This document shows positions 7,304 through 16,288 of a DNA stretch of 64,000 nucleotides, piece after piece. Below the pieces are notes generated by a model. It saw only the letters and a program-made list of their open reading frames with translations. It did no database searches and had not been told where the DNA came from. How positions within the stretch are numbered: position 1 is the stretch's first letter; each line of letters opens with the position of its first letter. A program made the position numbers and the translations under genes. Source of the DNA: Idiomarina sp. (lineage in GTDB: Bacteria; Pseudomonadota; Gammaproteobacteria; Enterobacterales; Alteromonadaceae); contig JAIUMU010000001.1 of the NCBI GenBank assembly GCA_022565355.1, forward strand, positions 248,001 through 312,000, written 5' to 3'.

Positions 7304-10030
7304 TTAACGTAATGGTGTTGCATGCGCAGCACTACGGAAAATAGAATTCATAAACAGCACGTGCATGCCATCTAAATAGGCGCGGAAGTTCGGCTCTTGG
7401 GTAAAGCTTACCACCATGCCACGGCCGTGCTGCTGCACCATCAGTACTGGTTTATGGGCGATTTGTTCACGATTCTCGGCCCAAATATAACCGCTCGTTA
7501 AAACCTCATCTGCCCCTTTATAGTTCACTACATTACGGCCATGATTAATGCGTAACGGAGTATAGATATCATTACCGATAAACATGGCGTGAAGTTGCTC
7601 GTGAATTCCAGCGGTAAGCCAGTGCTCTTGATCTACGCTAGCGCGGGCAATGATGCCAGAAACCCAATCAGGGTTAGCATTCGGATTACGAATATGACGT
7701 TGATGCTCATCATCGTTATCGATAATCACACCATCGGTACGCCCTTGTTCTGCGAGTGGTACTAAATCGTTCACTTGCGCTTTTTTCTCTAAAGAGCTGT
7801 TCAGTAGAGGCTGTTCTCCGGCAACAGCAAAGCGGGTTGCGTTCCCTAGGGTAATCAACACACCACCGCGCTCAACCCACTGGCGGATGTTTTCGCGGCC
7901 GCGTTCACCAAGCCACTGTTCATACCCAGCACCAGTGGTAGCGGGTAGAATGAGCACTTGGTAATGGCTTAAATCGGCGGTAGCCGCCTGAGCGGAACGA
8001 ATTGCCGTAACTGGGTAATTGAACTCGCGCTCAATAACAAAACGGGTGCTGCCCGCACTCAGCACATTGGTGGGCTGATCCCAAAGTAAAGCGATATTAG
8101 GTGCATGCATGCGCTTCATGTTCACAGAGCCAACATTGGGCCCATCGCGCATCCAGCTGTTAGCTAAGCCTTCTACTGTGGCACCACTTGTTGTCGCTAA
8201 CTCCTGTAGTGTTGCAGTGAGATTATCCGGATTGCCAGCACGCGGGATCACCAAGCTGCCAGCCGGATATTCTCGGCCACTTGCATGGGTAAACGCCATA
8301 TCAGCACTACGAACCAATAAACCTTCGCGCAACGCCGCGGTAAGCAGGCGTCCAGCATTCATATCGCCCCAAGCAACGGCATAACCGAATTCAGCATCTG
8401 CGTTAATAACGCTGCCTGCTACAATCCGCTCATCGGTAACCGCCGTAGTAGCAACACGCGGCTGCTGATTACATACATCCATATCGAGGTTAAACATGAG
8501 CGGCAACGACCAAGCCGTTACATCGTAAATTTGATCGGGTAGGTTATTCGCCCGTAAACGCTCTTGCTCGGCTAAAAACTCTTCGTCCATGGGTACGTTG
8601 GTATCGAGCAGGGTGCGAATCAGGTGGTACGCTGGCTGTGAGGCCTGCACCACATAGGCACCTTCGCTGTAGCGATTGCCACAGGCACGGAAGTTATCTT
8701 GGGCTTGGCCTACCTCAATACCTTGCTCACTAAGTAGCGCCATAAGCTTGCGGTTACCGGCAATATCACGAGTGTTAGGGAAGATATAACTGCGCACGGC
8801 ACCACGGCCACCGGCATCAATACCCTGTTGGCGATATTCATAAAAGCGCTGCAATAAATCTTGGCGACGTTGGGAAGCTGTTTCAATGGTAGCCATGAAC
8901 GCCACGAAATTTTGTTGTACACCATCGGCGTAAGTTAATACTTCGCCTTCGCGGGTACGGAAATGATGGCCGCGGGCTGAACCCATTTCATAGGTTGCTG
9001 AGAGGCTGCCATGGTAAAGTGGCCAGCTCGCACCGTAACCAGGATAAAAGGCATCAAAAATTTCACGAGTGAAATAATCAAACCCAAAATTATCAAACCA
9101 GAGGGCGTTATTTTCACCTACCCAATTCAAACCCTCACGCTGTTCCGTGGTGATAAAAGGGTTGTATGGGTGCGCTTCTGGCGTGAAGTAATAGCTAAGA
9201 TCGCCACCCATTTCGTGAGAATCAATGAATATTAGTGGATAGGTTTGCAACAGGGCAGCAATACGGCCCTGTGTTTCCGGTTGCGTGAGCGCTATCCAAT
9301 CTCGGTTCATATCAAACAGATAATGGTTGGTGCGGCCGTTTGGCCAAGGTTCATTGTGCTCTGCCGAAAGGCGATCGGTAGATGGTTCTAGGCCAACAGT
9401 TGCGTAATAACGGCTAACAAAGCGCTCGCGGCCATCCGGGTTTTGCAATGGGTCGATATACACAATCGTGTTATCTAGCATCGCCACAGTTCGTTCATCG
9501 GTGCTGCTTAATAGATGCCATGCGGTAACCATAGACGATTCAGCAGGCGATATTTCGTTGCCATGTACGCTGCTTGCTATCCAAACAGAGGCGGGCAGGG
9601 TTTCTACCAGTTGCCGAGCTTGGCGTGTGTTAATCGTACGAGGATCTGCTAACTGGCGCATGCCCGCTTCGATGTCATTAAGCTTCGCGATATTTTCGGC
9701 GCTACCAATAGCGGCATAAAAAAGTGGCCGCCCTTGCCATGTTTCTCCGTATTCAAACAGCTTGATTTGATCGGGGTGAGCTTCGGCTAACGCTTGAAAG
9801 TATTCGCTAATTTGTGCTGGGCTAGAAATTCGCGCGCCTGCAGGGTAACCCAACACATCTTCTACAGTTGGCGTATTTTGATAGCGTGCTTGCGGCCACT
9901 CCGGCACCGCAGGCGCTTGCTGTTCGGTTACTTGAGCACTGTGCACAGCTGTTGCTGCCGCTAGGGGCGAAAATATTGTACTGCTAACGGTGAGGGCTAT
10001 AGCTGATAGAGTAAAAACCAAGGGTTTCAT
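7304..10030 (-). CDS. secreted M14 family zinc carboxypeptidase with C-terminal amidotransferase-like domain
   Basis: This is a large metallocarboxypeptidase, 908 residues from ATG 10030, which has AAAGG eight bases upstream. The ATG at 10051 has no ribosome site. A signal peptide covers about the first 25 residues. Zinc ligands are His156 and Glu159 in the HGNE motif and the His of SHEMGG; a DMNRDW segment follows the family pattern. The region after about residue 680 (HYQVLILPA ... WVERGG) resembles a class I glutamine amidotransferase-like fold, an arrangement known in large bacterial M14 proteins. First gene of a two-gene operon with the S9 peptidase. Its likely role is trimming C-terminal residues from peptides during protein use as food. 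The exact cleavage preference cannot be read from sequence. Confidence 0.92.
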   Translation of the reverse strand: MKPLVFTLSAIALTVSSTIFSPLAAATAVHSAQVTEQQAPAVPEWPQARYQNTPTVEDVLGYPAGARISSPAQISEYFQALAEAHPDQIKLFEYGETWQGRPLFYAAIGSAENIAKLNDIEAGMRQLADPRTINTRQARQLVETLPASVWIASSVHGNEISPAESSMVTAWHLLSSTDERTVAMLDNTIVYIDPLQNPDGRERFVSRYYATVGLEPSTDRLSAEHNEPWPNGRTNHYLFDMNRDWIALTQPETQGRIAALLQTYPLIFIDSHEMGGDLSYYFTPEAHPYNPFITTEQREGLNWVGENNALWFDNFGFDYFTREIFDAFYPGYGASWPLYHGSLSATYEMGSARGHHFRTREGEVLTYADGVQQNFVAFMATIETASQRRQDLLQRFYEYRQQGIDAGGRGAVRSYIFPNTRDIAGNRKLMALLSEQGIEVGQAQDNFRACGNRYSEGAYVVQASQPAYHLIRTLLDTNVPMDEEFLAEQERLRANNLPDQIYDVTAWSLPLMFNLDMDVCNQQPRVATTAVTDERIVAGSVINADAEFGYAVAWGDMNAGRLLTAALREGLLVRSADMAFTHASGREYPAGSLVIPRAGNPDNLTATLQELATTSGATVEGLANSWMRDGPNVGSVNMKRMHAPNIALLWDQPTNVLSAGSTRFVIEREFNYPVTAIRSAQAATADLSHYQVLILPATTGAGYEQWLGERGRENIRQWVERGGVLITLGNATRFAVAGEQPLLNSSLEKKAQVNDLVPLAEQGRTDGVIIDNDDEHQRHIRNPNANPDWVSGIIARASVDQEHWLTAGIHEQLHAMFIGNDIYTPLRINHGRNVVNYKGADEVLTSGYIWAENREQIAHKPVLMVQQHGRGMVVSFTQEPNFRAYLDGMHVLFMNSIFRSAAHATPLR

Positions 10031-10056
10031 AGCGAATGCCTTTATTGTCATTGTGA

Positions 10057-11028
10057 TTACGGTAACGAATAGGGGCCAGTTTTCGGCTGCTCATTCGTTG
10101 CCACAGGTTTTTCTGCGAGCAGTGCTTCAGCAGCCTGCTCGATTGCTATTAATAAACTGTTCATATCGTGCCGATGCGCCACTTCGGAATCTGCAGCAAC
10201 ACTTTGTATTGTGGGAATACGGTGCGCATGGCTGGCACTGGGGCTAATCACTAAATCAATGGGAAGATAACCAAGTTGGTTTTCAAGCCAACGTAGCTTT
10301 TCATTTAGTGGTAATGCACCCGCAGGGCTTTGTTCCGCAACCAGATTATCAATAAAAATCACTTTTGCAGGTGATTTTTCGATAGCACGGGCGATATCAC
10401 CGACCAACAGCGGTGGTAGTACTGAAGTAAGGAAACTACCAGGGCCAAGAATAATGAGATCACTACGGGCAATATGGGTTAGCGCTTCAGGCGTGCCCTG
10501 TACTTGCGGCGAAAGGCTCAGTTGTTTTGGCATTTGCATGAGCTCATCAATGCGAATTTCACCGAAGCACTGTAGGTTGTTATCGAGCTCAGCAATCAAA
10601 TCTGTAGGTGTTTCCGACATCGGCAGCACGCGATTGCGCACTTTCAATAAGCGGCTTAATAGCTGAATGCCATCGAGCGGGCGTGCTGATATCGCATCAA
10701 GGGTATATAACAAAAGATTGCCGAAGCTATGGCCATCAAGGCTAGATTCGCCATTGAAGCGGTAGTTCAGTAGCTCTTTGGCAAGCGGCTGATCAGCCAG
10801 TTGTGACATGCAGTTACGAATATCGCCCCAAGCAATACATTGTTGGTGCTCACGCAGCTTCCCGGTAGAGCCACCGTTATCGGTAGTTGCTACGATGCCA
10901 ACCAAACGCTTGTCTAAAAAACTGAGTGTCGACATCAGCCGACCCAAGCCATGGCCGCCGCCAATAGCAGTAATGTTGAGTTTTTTTAAAAGTGAAAGAT
11001 TCTTCCGTGAGCGCACTTTATTACCCAT
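10057..11028 (-). CDS. yvcK: YvcK/CofD family gluconeogenesis-factor-like protein
   Basis: The GGGHGLGRLM segment followed by TTDNGGSTG identifies the YvcK/YbhK branch of the CofD-like family. Members bind UDP-sugars. In Bacillus YvcK is needed for growth on gluconeogenic carbon sources and for cell shape, and the biochemical reaction is unsettled. The start is uncertain: ATG 11028 gives 323 residues and places the glycine-rich loop near the N-terminus as in homologues; ATG 11055 is an alternative, and neither has a clear ribosome site. A TATATA stretch just upstream could be the -10 element. The gene is divergent from waaA. On a peptide-based diet, a gluconeogenesis-linked envelope factor next to lipopolysaccharide genes makes sense, but this is inference. 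Confidence 0.88.
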   Translation of the reverse strand: MGNKVRSRKNLSLLKKLNITAIGGGHGLGRLMSTLSFLDKRLVGIVATTDNGGSTGKLREHQQCIAWGDIRNCMSQLADQPLAKELLNYRFNGESSLDGHSFGNLLLYTLDAISARPLDGIQLLSRLLKVRNRVLPMSETPTDLIAELDNNLQCFGEIRIDELMQMPKQLSLSPQVQGTPEALTHIARSDLIILGPGSFLTSVLPPLLVGDIARAIEKSPAKVIFIDNLVAEQSPAGALPLNEKLRWLENQLGYLPIDLVISPSASHAHRIPTIQSVAADSEVAHRHDMNSLLIAIEQAAEALLAEKPVATNEQPKTGPYSLP

Positions 11029-11163
11029 AGTTTGTGTTCGTAATTCGTTAACCATGCGTAAACTATATATGTTGCGCTGCTCAGAGTGAATAAAAACCCG
11101 ATTGTAGATAGCCAAATGTGTGTAAATTCTGGCAAGATAGCCACGTTTCAGCGGAGGATCAGT

Positions 11164-12468
11164 ATGTCAGCTCAGGGTTTACCCGATAATCGTTATTTTG
11201 GTGTGCGCTTATATAGCGTGTTGTTGTATATGATGATGCCACTGGTGGTGTTTTATCTTTGGTGGCAGGGCCGCAAGAACACGGCCTATCGTGCCCGCAT
11301 GCAAGAACGTTTTTGCCAGCAAGAGATTGCTATGAAATGGCGCGGTGCTATCGTGTTCCATTGTGTATCGGTGGGTGAGTTTATGGCCGCTAAGCCACTT
11401 TTAGACCGCTTCGTGAATGACGAGGGGGGCCGGCCTGTGGCGATAACCTGTATGACCCCAACCGCATCTGAGCTGATTCAGAAAACTTACGGCGATGCGA
11501 TTTATCATGCCTATATTCCGTTCGATACCCCACGCGCGGTAAGGCGCTTCTTAAACGCCTTACAACCTAGTGCGATTGTTATTCTTGAAACCGAACTATG
11601 GCCTAATTTAGTGTTGTTCGCGCGCGCGCTCGGAATTCCTGTGGCACTGGTGAATGGCCGCATGTCGAAACAATCTGCCAGCGGCTATACCCGCATGAAT
11701 TGGCTATTCGAACGGGCCTGGGCGGCATTAAATTATTGTGGTGTGCAATCCGAAGTGGCGGCGGAACGGTTTGCCAATATTGGTGTGCCCGAACGGGTAA
11801 TTGATGTTGCCGGCAACTTAAAGTTTGATGTGGTGGTAAGCACAGAAGTACAAAACGAGATTGCGCACTATCAAGAGCTCTTAGGTTCAAGGCCTATTAT
11901 CACCGCTGGAAGCACCCATGCCGGTGAAGAAGAACAAATAATTGCCGCTTTTAAGAAAGTATTAAAAGTGAAACCCAATGCGTTACTGATATTGGTGCCG
12001 CGCCATCAAGAGCGCTTTAATAGCGTATATACATTACTTGAAAATGAGGGCTTCACTACCGTGCGGCGCAGTACAGGGCGGCCAGTTACTGATGCTACAC
12101 AAGTATTGCTTGGCGATTCTATGGGCGAGCTGTTGCTTTGGTATGGTATTGCCGACATTACCTTTATTGGTGGTAGTTTAATTGAACGCGGTGGGCATAA
12201 CCCATTGGAAGCCATCGCTTTCGGTAAGCCATTACTCAGTGGCCGCCATATCTTTAATTTTGCCGAAGTTTATGATCAGCTTGATAAGCGGCAAGCGGTA
12301 CGCTGGGTAAACTCTAGCGATACCTTGGCTGATACGTTGATAGGCTTGCTTACTACCATAGAAACAGCGCAACGCTTGGGCGCCAGCGCGCAGCGAATTT
12401 TTGCGGAGCATCGTGGTGCAACACAACGCTTGCAAGTGCGCATTCAACAATTATTAGGGCGTGCTTAA
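11164..12468 (+). CDS. waaA: Kdo transferase (lipid A 3-deoxy-D-manno-octulosonic acid transferase)
   Basis: WaaA (KdtA) is an inner-membrane glycosyltransferase of family GT30 that transfers Kdo from CMP-Kdo to lipid IVA. The start is ATG 11164 with a strong GGAGG five to nine bases upstream, giving 434 residues, close to the family's 420-430. An N-terminal membrane anchor lies at about 13-31. The VSVGE segment (Glu72) corresponds to the family's catalytic Glu; ELWPN and the GSTHAGEEE nucleotide-site motif are also typical. kdkA begins four bases after the stop. Enzymes paired with a Kdo kinase, as in Haemophilus, usually add a single Kdo, so this one is probably monofunctional; that is inferred from the neighbour only. 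Confidence 0.95.
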   Translation: MSAQGLPDNRYFGVRLYSVLLYMMMPLVVFYLWWQGRKNTAYRARMQERFCQQEIAMKWRGAIVFHCVSVGEFMAAKPLLDRFVNDEGGRPVAITCMTPTASELIQKTYGDAIYHAYIPFDTPRAVRRFLNALQPSAIVILETELWPNLVLFARALGIPVALVNGRMSKQSASGYTRMNWLFERAWAALNYCGVQSEVAAERFANIGVPERVIDVAGNLKFDVVVSTEVQNEIAHYQELLGSRPIITAGSTHAGEEEQIIAAFKKVLKVKPNALLILVPRHQERFNSVYTLLENEGFTTVRRSTGRPVTDATQVLLGDSMGELLLWYGIADITFIGGSLIERGGHNPLEAIAFGKPLLSGRHIFNFAEVYDQLDKRQAVRWVNSSDTLADTLIGLLTTIETAQRLGASAQRIFAEHRGATQRLQVRIQQLLGRA

Positions 12469-12471
12469 GTG

Positions 12472-13248
12472 ATGCAGAACATAACTAATTACGAGCATAA
12501 CCATCAGTATATTCGGGTATTAGCAGCACCGGCAATTGGCACAGAGAATGATTGGCTAAATCCGCAGTTTTGGCAACAGCAGGAAGCCGTAGTTGGCCAG
12601 AGTAAGGGTAGAAATACCGTATGGTTTGTAACGGACGGCCAGCGCGAGTTCGTGTTGCGGCATTATTATCGCGGCGGTTTACCGGGGAAGTTTATCCGGG
12701 ATCAATTTTTGTATACCGGCATGGAGAACACGCGCAGTATTGCCGAGTTTAACTTGCTAGGCTCCATGCATGCATTAGGGTTACCGGTGCCTAAGCCTGT
12801 GGCGGCAAAGGTATACCAAATTGGCTTGCTGTATCGGGCTGACATATTGATTGAGCGCATCGCCGATAGCGAAGATTTATTTTCAGCGCTTAGCAAGGGC
12901 CCCGTTGGTGAGCCGGTATGGCACGCTATTGGCGCTACCATTGCGGCATTTCAGCTAGTAGGTGTGCAACATAGTGATTTGAATTGCCATAACATTTTGC
13001 TGCAGCATGCTACAGTAAAGGGTGCAGTAACATCGTTACAGGGCGAGCAAGAAACGAAGATCTGGCTTATTGATTTCGATCGCTGTGATATGCGCCCGCC
13101 AGGCGCTTGGCAAGAACGGAACCTAAAACGGCTAAAACGTTCGTTGCGCAAAGAACAAACGCAACAGCGTGATTTTTATTGGCAAGAGCAAGATTGGCAA
13201 GCATTATTGCGAGGCTACAATGAACATGTACGCAACCACCAAGGTTAG
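12472..13248 (+). CDS. kdkA: 3-deoxy-D-manno-octulosonic acid kinase
   Basis: KdkA phosphorylates Kdo at O-4 on lipid A precursors at the inner face of the inner membrane. The protein (258 residues) has the lipopolysaccharide-kinase fold signatures: HSDLNCHN with catalytic Asp169, and IDFDRC with the metal-binding Asp201. The start is either GTG 12469 or ATG 12472, right after the waaA stop, so translation is likely coupled. The last 29 bases overlap the next gene, making a waaA-kdkA-DUF192-lipoprotein run. The pairing with waaA suggests a Haemophilus/Vibrio-like inner core with one phosphorylated Kdo. Confidence 0.93.
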   Translation: MQNITNYEHNHQYIRVLAAPAIGTENDWLNPQFWQQQEAVVGQSKGRNTVWFVTDGQREFVLRHYYRGGLPGKFIRDQFLYTGMENTRSIAEFNLLGSMHALGLPVPKPVAAKVYQIGLLYRADILIERIADSEDLFSALSKGPVGEPVWHAIGATIAAFQLVGVQHSDLNCHNILLQHATVKGAVTSLQGEQETKIWLIDFDRCDMRPPGAWQERNLKRLKRSLRKEQTQQRDFYWQEQDWQALLRGYNEHVRNHQG

Positions 13249-13828
13249 GTTGTGTTTAGCGGGGGCACTGCTAGGAATCACTAGCACCGCTGGCGCGGCA
13301 ACTGCAGTGTTACCAACCGCAACCAGCGTAGTAGCTGCAAGCACTGTGCCGCAGCAACTGGCAACGCAGGCACTATGCTTGCGCAGCCAGAACACTGCAG
13401 AACCGCAAACCGCAGAGCCACAAACTTCAGGGCCGAAAACTTCAGGGCCGAAAATAGTGCAGGCAGAGCTGGCTTTAACAGCTGAACAGCGCGCTACCGG
13501 TTTAATGATGCGAGAAAGCCTAGCAGAAAACAGCGGTATGTTATTTGTATACCCGCACACAGGGCAACGCAGTTTCTGGATGTTTAGAACGCTTATTCCT
13601 CTGGATATTGCCTTTGTGAGCAGTAAAGGTGAAATTCTTGATATTCAACAGATGCAGCCGTGTGCAAGTTATTGGAGCCAGCGATGTCCAAGTTATCCCG
13701 CGGCACAGCCATTCTTGTATGCACTGGAGGTAAACCTCGGTAAATTTGCCGAATGGGGTATTAGCGAAGGTGATTGGGTGCTACAAGAGGATTGTGAAAG
13801 TAACTTAGAGGGCTTCGAAGCATGGTAA
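13220..13828 (+). CDS. secreted DUF192 family protein with Pro-rich repeat linker
   Basis: The protein starts at ATG 13220 (GAGG five bases before it), inside the end of kdkA, and has 202 residues. It opens with a signal peptide (about 1-25), then a low-complexity stretch with four five-residue units (TAEPQ twice, TSGPK twice) at about residues 59-78, then a DUF192 domain. The domain shows the family pattern: RATGLMMRE, GMLFVYP, FWMF and a PLDIAFV strand. DUF192 proteins are small exported proteins found across bacteria and archaea with no agreed function. Two Cys near the C-terminus (the PCASYWSQRCP segment) could form a disulfide in the periplasm. The next gene overlaps the stop by seven bases. 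Confidence 0.85.
   Translation: MNMYATTKVRLCLAGALLGITSTAGAATAVLPTATSVVAASTVPQQLATQALCLRSQNTAEPQTAEPQTSGPKTSGPKIVQAELALTAEQRATGLMMRESLAENSGMLFVYPHTGQRSFWMFRTLIPLDIAFVSSKGEILDIQQMQPCASYWSQRCPSYPAAQPFLYALEVNLGKFAEWGISEGDWVLQEDCESNLEGFEAW
13394..13453 (+). repeat. four in-frame 15-bp tandem units in the DUF192 gene
   Basis: Four adjacent 15-base units occupy 13394-13408, 13409-13423, 13424-13438 and 13439-13453. The last two are identical (ACTTCAGGGCCGAAA); the first two differ from each other at a few positions. Each unit adds exactly five codons, so changes in copy number would lengthen or shorten the Pro-rich linker without breaking the frame. Confidence 0.9.
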
Positions 13829-14229
13829 ATACACAGATAAAATGGGCTGAACACGCACGGCTCATATTGTTGGCAATAGCATGTATGCTCATGTTAAGTG
13901 CCTGTGCGAGTACTTCACAACAAACCAGCAGTTCGAGTGTGCCTACGTTAGCAGAGTTGAATGATAGCAATATTACTTCGGTGCTGGTGGCTGATAGAAC
14001 CCGTTTACATCATCTACATGAGTGGTGGGGAAGGCCAGCAGCGCAAGGCGAAAGCGGCGATTTTCAATGGTATAATTACACCTATGTTGGTGAGGCCAAG
14101 CAGCCAAATAGTAATCCTGGCGATACGCAAATGATATCGTTAACGGTGTACTTTGAAAGGGCCACCGGTTTGCTTGCTGATTATGATTTTCAGTTGCACC
14201 AATTTCCGGCGCACATGAACAATAACTAA
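13822..14229 (+). CDS. small lipoprotein of unknown function
   Basis: 135 residues. A long N-terminal segment ends in a lipobox (LSAC, Cys at about 28), so the mature protein is probably a lipid-anchored periplasmic protein of about 108 residues. I do not recognise a named family. After a Ser/Thr-rich linker comes ITSVLVADRTRLH, a WWGRP turn and then strands with FQWYNYTYVG and LTVYFE. This pattern is reminiscent of the BamE/SmpA-like fold (helices, then GxP, then strands), but I cannot claim homology. The ATG lies within the last seven bases of the DUF192 gene, so the two proteins are probably made together and may act together in the envelope. Confidence 0.8.
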   Translation: MVNTQIKWAEHARLILLAIACMLMLSACASTSQQTSSSSVPTLAELNDSNITSVLVADRTRLHHLHEWWGRPAAQGESGDFQWYNYTYVGEAKQPNSNPGDTQMISLTVYFERATGLLADYDFQLHQFPAHMNNN

Positions 14230-14285
14230 GCCTCGCCTGTTGGCTTGGTTTTAGGTTGGCTTACTTTAGATTGGATCATTTCTAC

Positions 14286-14822
14286 ATGGATTATGCAGTA
14301 CATGTTTTTGGCGCTTTAGCGCTGGTTATCAACTTTATCGGCTATCGCCAAGAAACGGTTTATCGCTATCGCTTGGTAACGGCCTTTGCGTTGGCCTTCT
14401 TAAGCCTGCATTTCTTCTTACTTGGAGCAATGGCTGCAGGTATCGGGTTAGCCATTGGCGCGGTGCGCAACATTGTTGCACTGCGTTATCAATCGGTATC
14501 GGTTTTACTGGTATTCATTCTGTTGAATATCGTGTTCTGTTTGTGGGAGTGGTTTGTACTTAAAAATGAGGTGTATTTATTTATTGCGTACACCGCCGCC
14601 ATGATTTTTACCGTAGGCTCTATTGTTTTAAAAAGTGCTACCACCATACGCCGTTGGTTTATCGTTGCTGAATCGTTGATGCTGGTGTATTCACTGATCG
14701 TGCTAAGCCCCTTTGGTGTGTTGTTTAACCTGTCCAATTTAACCAGTATATTCTTAAAACTACGCAGTGATAAACGCGTAAAAGAAGCGCAGCAATTAGG
14801 CACCCCTTCCAATTCCGATTAA
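14286..14822 (+). CDS. YgjV-like inner membrane protein
   Basis: This is a very hydrophobic protein of 178 residues with about six membrane segments and short basic loops, matching the YgjV (Imp-YgjV) family of inner membrane proteins of unknown function. An ARNIVALRY-like segment (Arg-Asn at the end of helix three) is typical of the family. The start is most likely ATG 14286; a TTG 30 bases upstream would add ten residues. It follows the lipoprotein gene after 56 bases and precedes the TraF-like gene by 52 bases, all on the same strand. No function should be assigned. Confidence 0.8.
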   Translation: MDYAVHVFGALALVINFIGYRQETVYRYRLVTAFALAFLSLHFFLLGAMAAGIGLAIGAVRNIVALRYQSVSVLLVFILLNIVFCLWEWFVLKNEVYLFIAYTAAMIFTVGSIVLKSATTIRRWFIVAESLMLVYSLIVLSPFGVLFNLSNLTSIFLKLRSDKRVKEAQQLGTPSNSD

Positions 14823-14874
14823 GCTCAGCTCGAACCTCGTTTTCGTGCTGGCAGTGCTTTAGTGAGAAACAGTA

Positions 14875-16131
14875 ATGACTCAATTTAGCCGCAATGCACT
14901 TAGCAACACATTAGCTATCAGTGCTGTAATGATTGGCGCAGCTATTACCTCGATAGCCAGTGCAGAAACGCGCTCGGAAAGCATGGCTGGCGCCGGCATC
15001 GCCAATGGCAATTACTACCAAGCCGGGTATTTAAATCCTGCCTTAATGACCGGGAAAACAAACCGCGATCGCTTCGGTGTAGTGCTGCCATCACTCACAT
15101 TTGAAATCAATGATGAGAGCCAATTAGTTGATTCTATCGATTTATTTCAAGAGCGCTTCAATCGGTTAACGCGTTTAATTGCGCAAAATGCAGATAGCAA
15201 CACAATTGCTGCCGCGCGCGCAGATACAGTAGCGGCGTTCACTGATATTGATGGAGTAGCTTCGTTGCGTGGCAGTGCGTATGCAACTTTTGCCATGCCA
15301 GGAAAATCTTTTGCTACCGGGTTATACATTAAATCTACTCCGGAAATTTTTACCGTTGCCGATATTAACTCGGCTGATATCGCCATTCTTGAAACTGCCA
15401 GTGATACAGCAGCGTTAGAAAACTTCTTATCGCGCGGGATTATCGTGGGTAATGTGGTAACTGATTTTGGTGTAGCAATGGCGCGCGAATTCGTTTTTCG
15501 CGAACAAGCGTTATCGATTGGTATCGCGCCAAAGTTACAGCGAATTGATAACTTTGCTTATGTTGCCAGTATGCTTACCTTTGATGATGACGATTTTGAT
15601 CGCGCTGATTACCAAGAAACAACAACTGCACTGAATTTCGATGTAGGTATTACGCTTACCGGGGAACAGTTCAGCTTTGCCCTGGTAGGTAGAAATTTGA
15701 TTAAGCAAGACACGTCAGTTACCAGTAATTATCAGCAGGGTGGTGAATTGGTGAGCTTAACAGCGGATTATGAATATGCTCCGCACGTAATTGCCGGAAT
15801 CGGTTTTAATACCAAACGCCTTGCTATCTCGATAGACGCAGATTTAACCAAACAAAACTATTTGGCTATGAGTAGTGCCGGGCAGAGAGCTGTATTAGGG
15901 GTTACGAAAACAGCGTATACCCAGTTTCTGCGCGCAGGCGCCGAGTATCGTATTGGGAATGCCTTGCAGTTGCGGGCAGGTTTTCGGCACGACCTAGAAA
16001 GCACATACGCGGATGCCATTAGCGCTGGCGTTGGCTTGTCGCCATTTGGGCGTGTTCATATACAACTTGGCGCAATATACACTGCTGAGCGCAACTTCGG
16101 CGGCAGTGCCCAGTTAGCGTTCACCTTTTAA
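14875..16131 (+). CDS. TraF-like (TraF_2) outer membrane beta-barrel protein
   Basis: This 418-residue protein has a signal peptide (cleavage after about residue 30, Ala-Glu-Thr). The start of the mature part, SESMAGAGIANGNYYQAGYLNP, is characteristic of the chromosomal TraF_2 family, often labelled conjugal transfer protein TraF although no conjugation genes are near. Alternating hydrophobic strands continue to a terminal Phe (AFTF), a signature of outer membrane barrels inserted by the Bam complex. A fold of the FadL/OmpP1 type is likely. A coiled or loop segment with Asn/Asp/Ala-rich sequence lies at about 85-120. The substrate, if any, is unknown. A 157-base gap with an imperfect inverted repeat separates it from the M13 peptidase gene. 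Confidence 0.83.
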   Translation: MTQFSRNALSNTLAISAVMIGAAITSIASAETRSESMAGAGIANGNYYQAGYLNPALMTGKTNRDRFGVVLPSLTFEINDESQLVDSIDLFQERFNRLTRLIAQNADSNTIAAARADTVAAFTDIDGVASLRGSAYATFAMPGKSFATGLYIKSTPEIFTVADINSADIAILETASDTAALENFLSRGIIVGNVVTDFGVAMAREFVFREQALSIGIAPKLQRIDNFAYVASMLTFDDDDFDRADYQETTTALNFDVGITLTGEQFSFALVGRNLIKQDTSVTSNYQQGGELVSLTADYEYAPHVIAGIGFNTKRLAISIDADLTKQNYLAMSSAGQRAVLGVTKTAYTQFLRAGAEYRIGNALQLRAGFRHDLESTYADAISAGVGLSPFGRVHIQLGAIYTAERNFGGSAQLAFTF

Positions 16132-16288
16132 ATCTATACAAGCGATGGGCCGCTCGTGCTGTTCATCGCATGCTTGTCTCGGTTAAACGAGCACTAATTT
16201 ACTTTACCCGTGCATTGTTCAACACTGCTCGCAACGATTTCATATTATGAGCACAGTTCGTGCATCGCTTAACACACAGGAATTGATC

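Noticed and set aside
13204-13560. Minus-strand open frame of 118 codons opposite the DUF192 gene.
   Set aside because: It is a frame shadow of the Pro/Ala-rich plus-strand gene, with no ribosome site or family match.
14875-16131. TraF name suggesting a conjugation locus.
   Set aside because: The TraF_2 family is chromosomal and outer-membrane-like; no other transfer genes are present.
16140-16177. Inverted repeat AAGCGATG / CATCGC-GCTT after the TraF-like gene, considered as a terminator.
   Set aside because: The stem is bulged, the loop is long and no T run follows.
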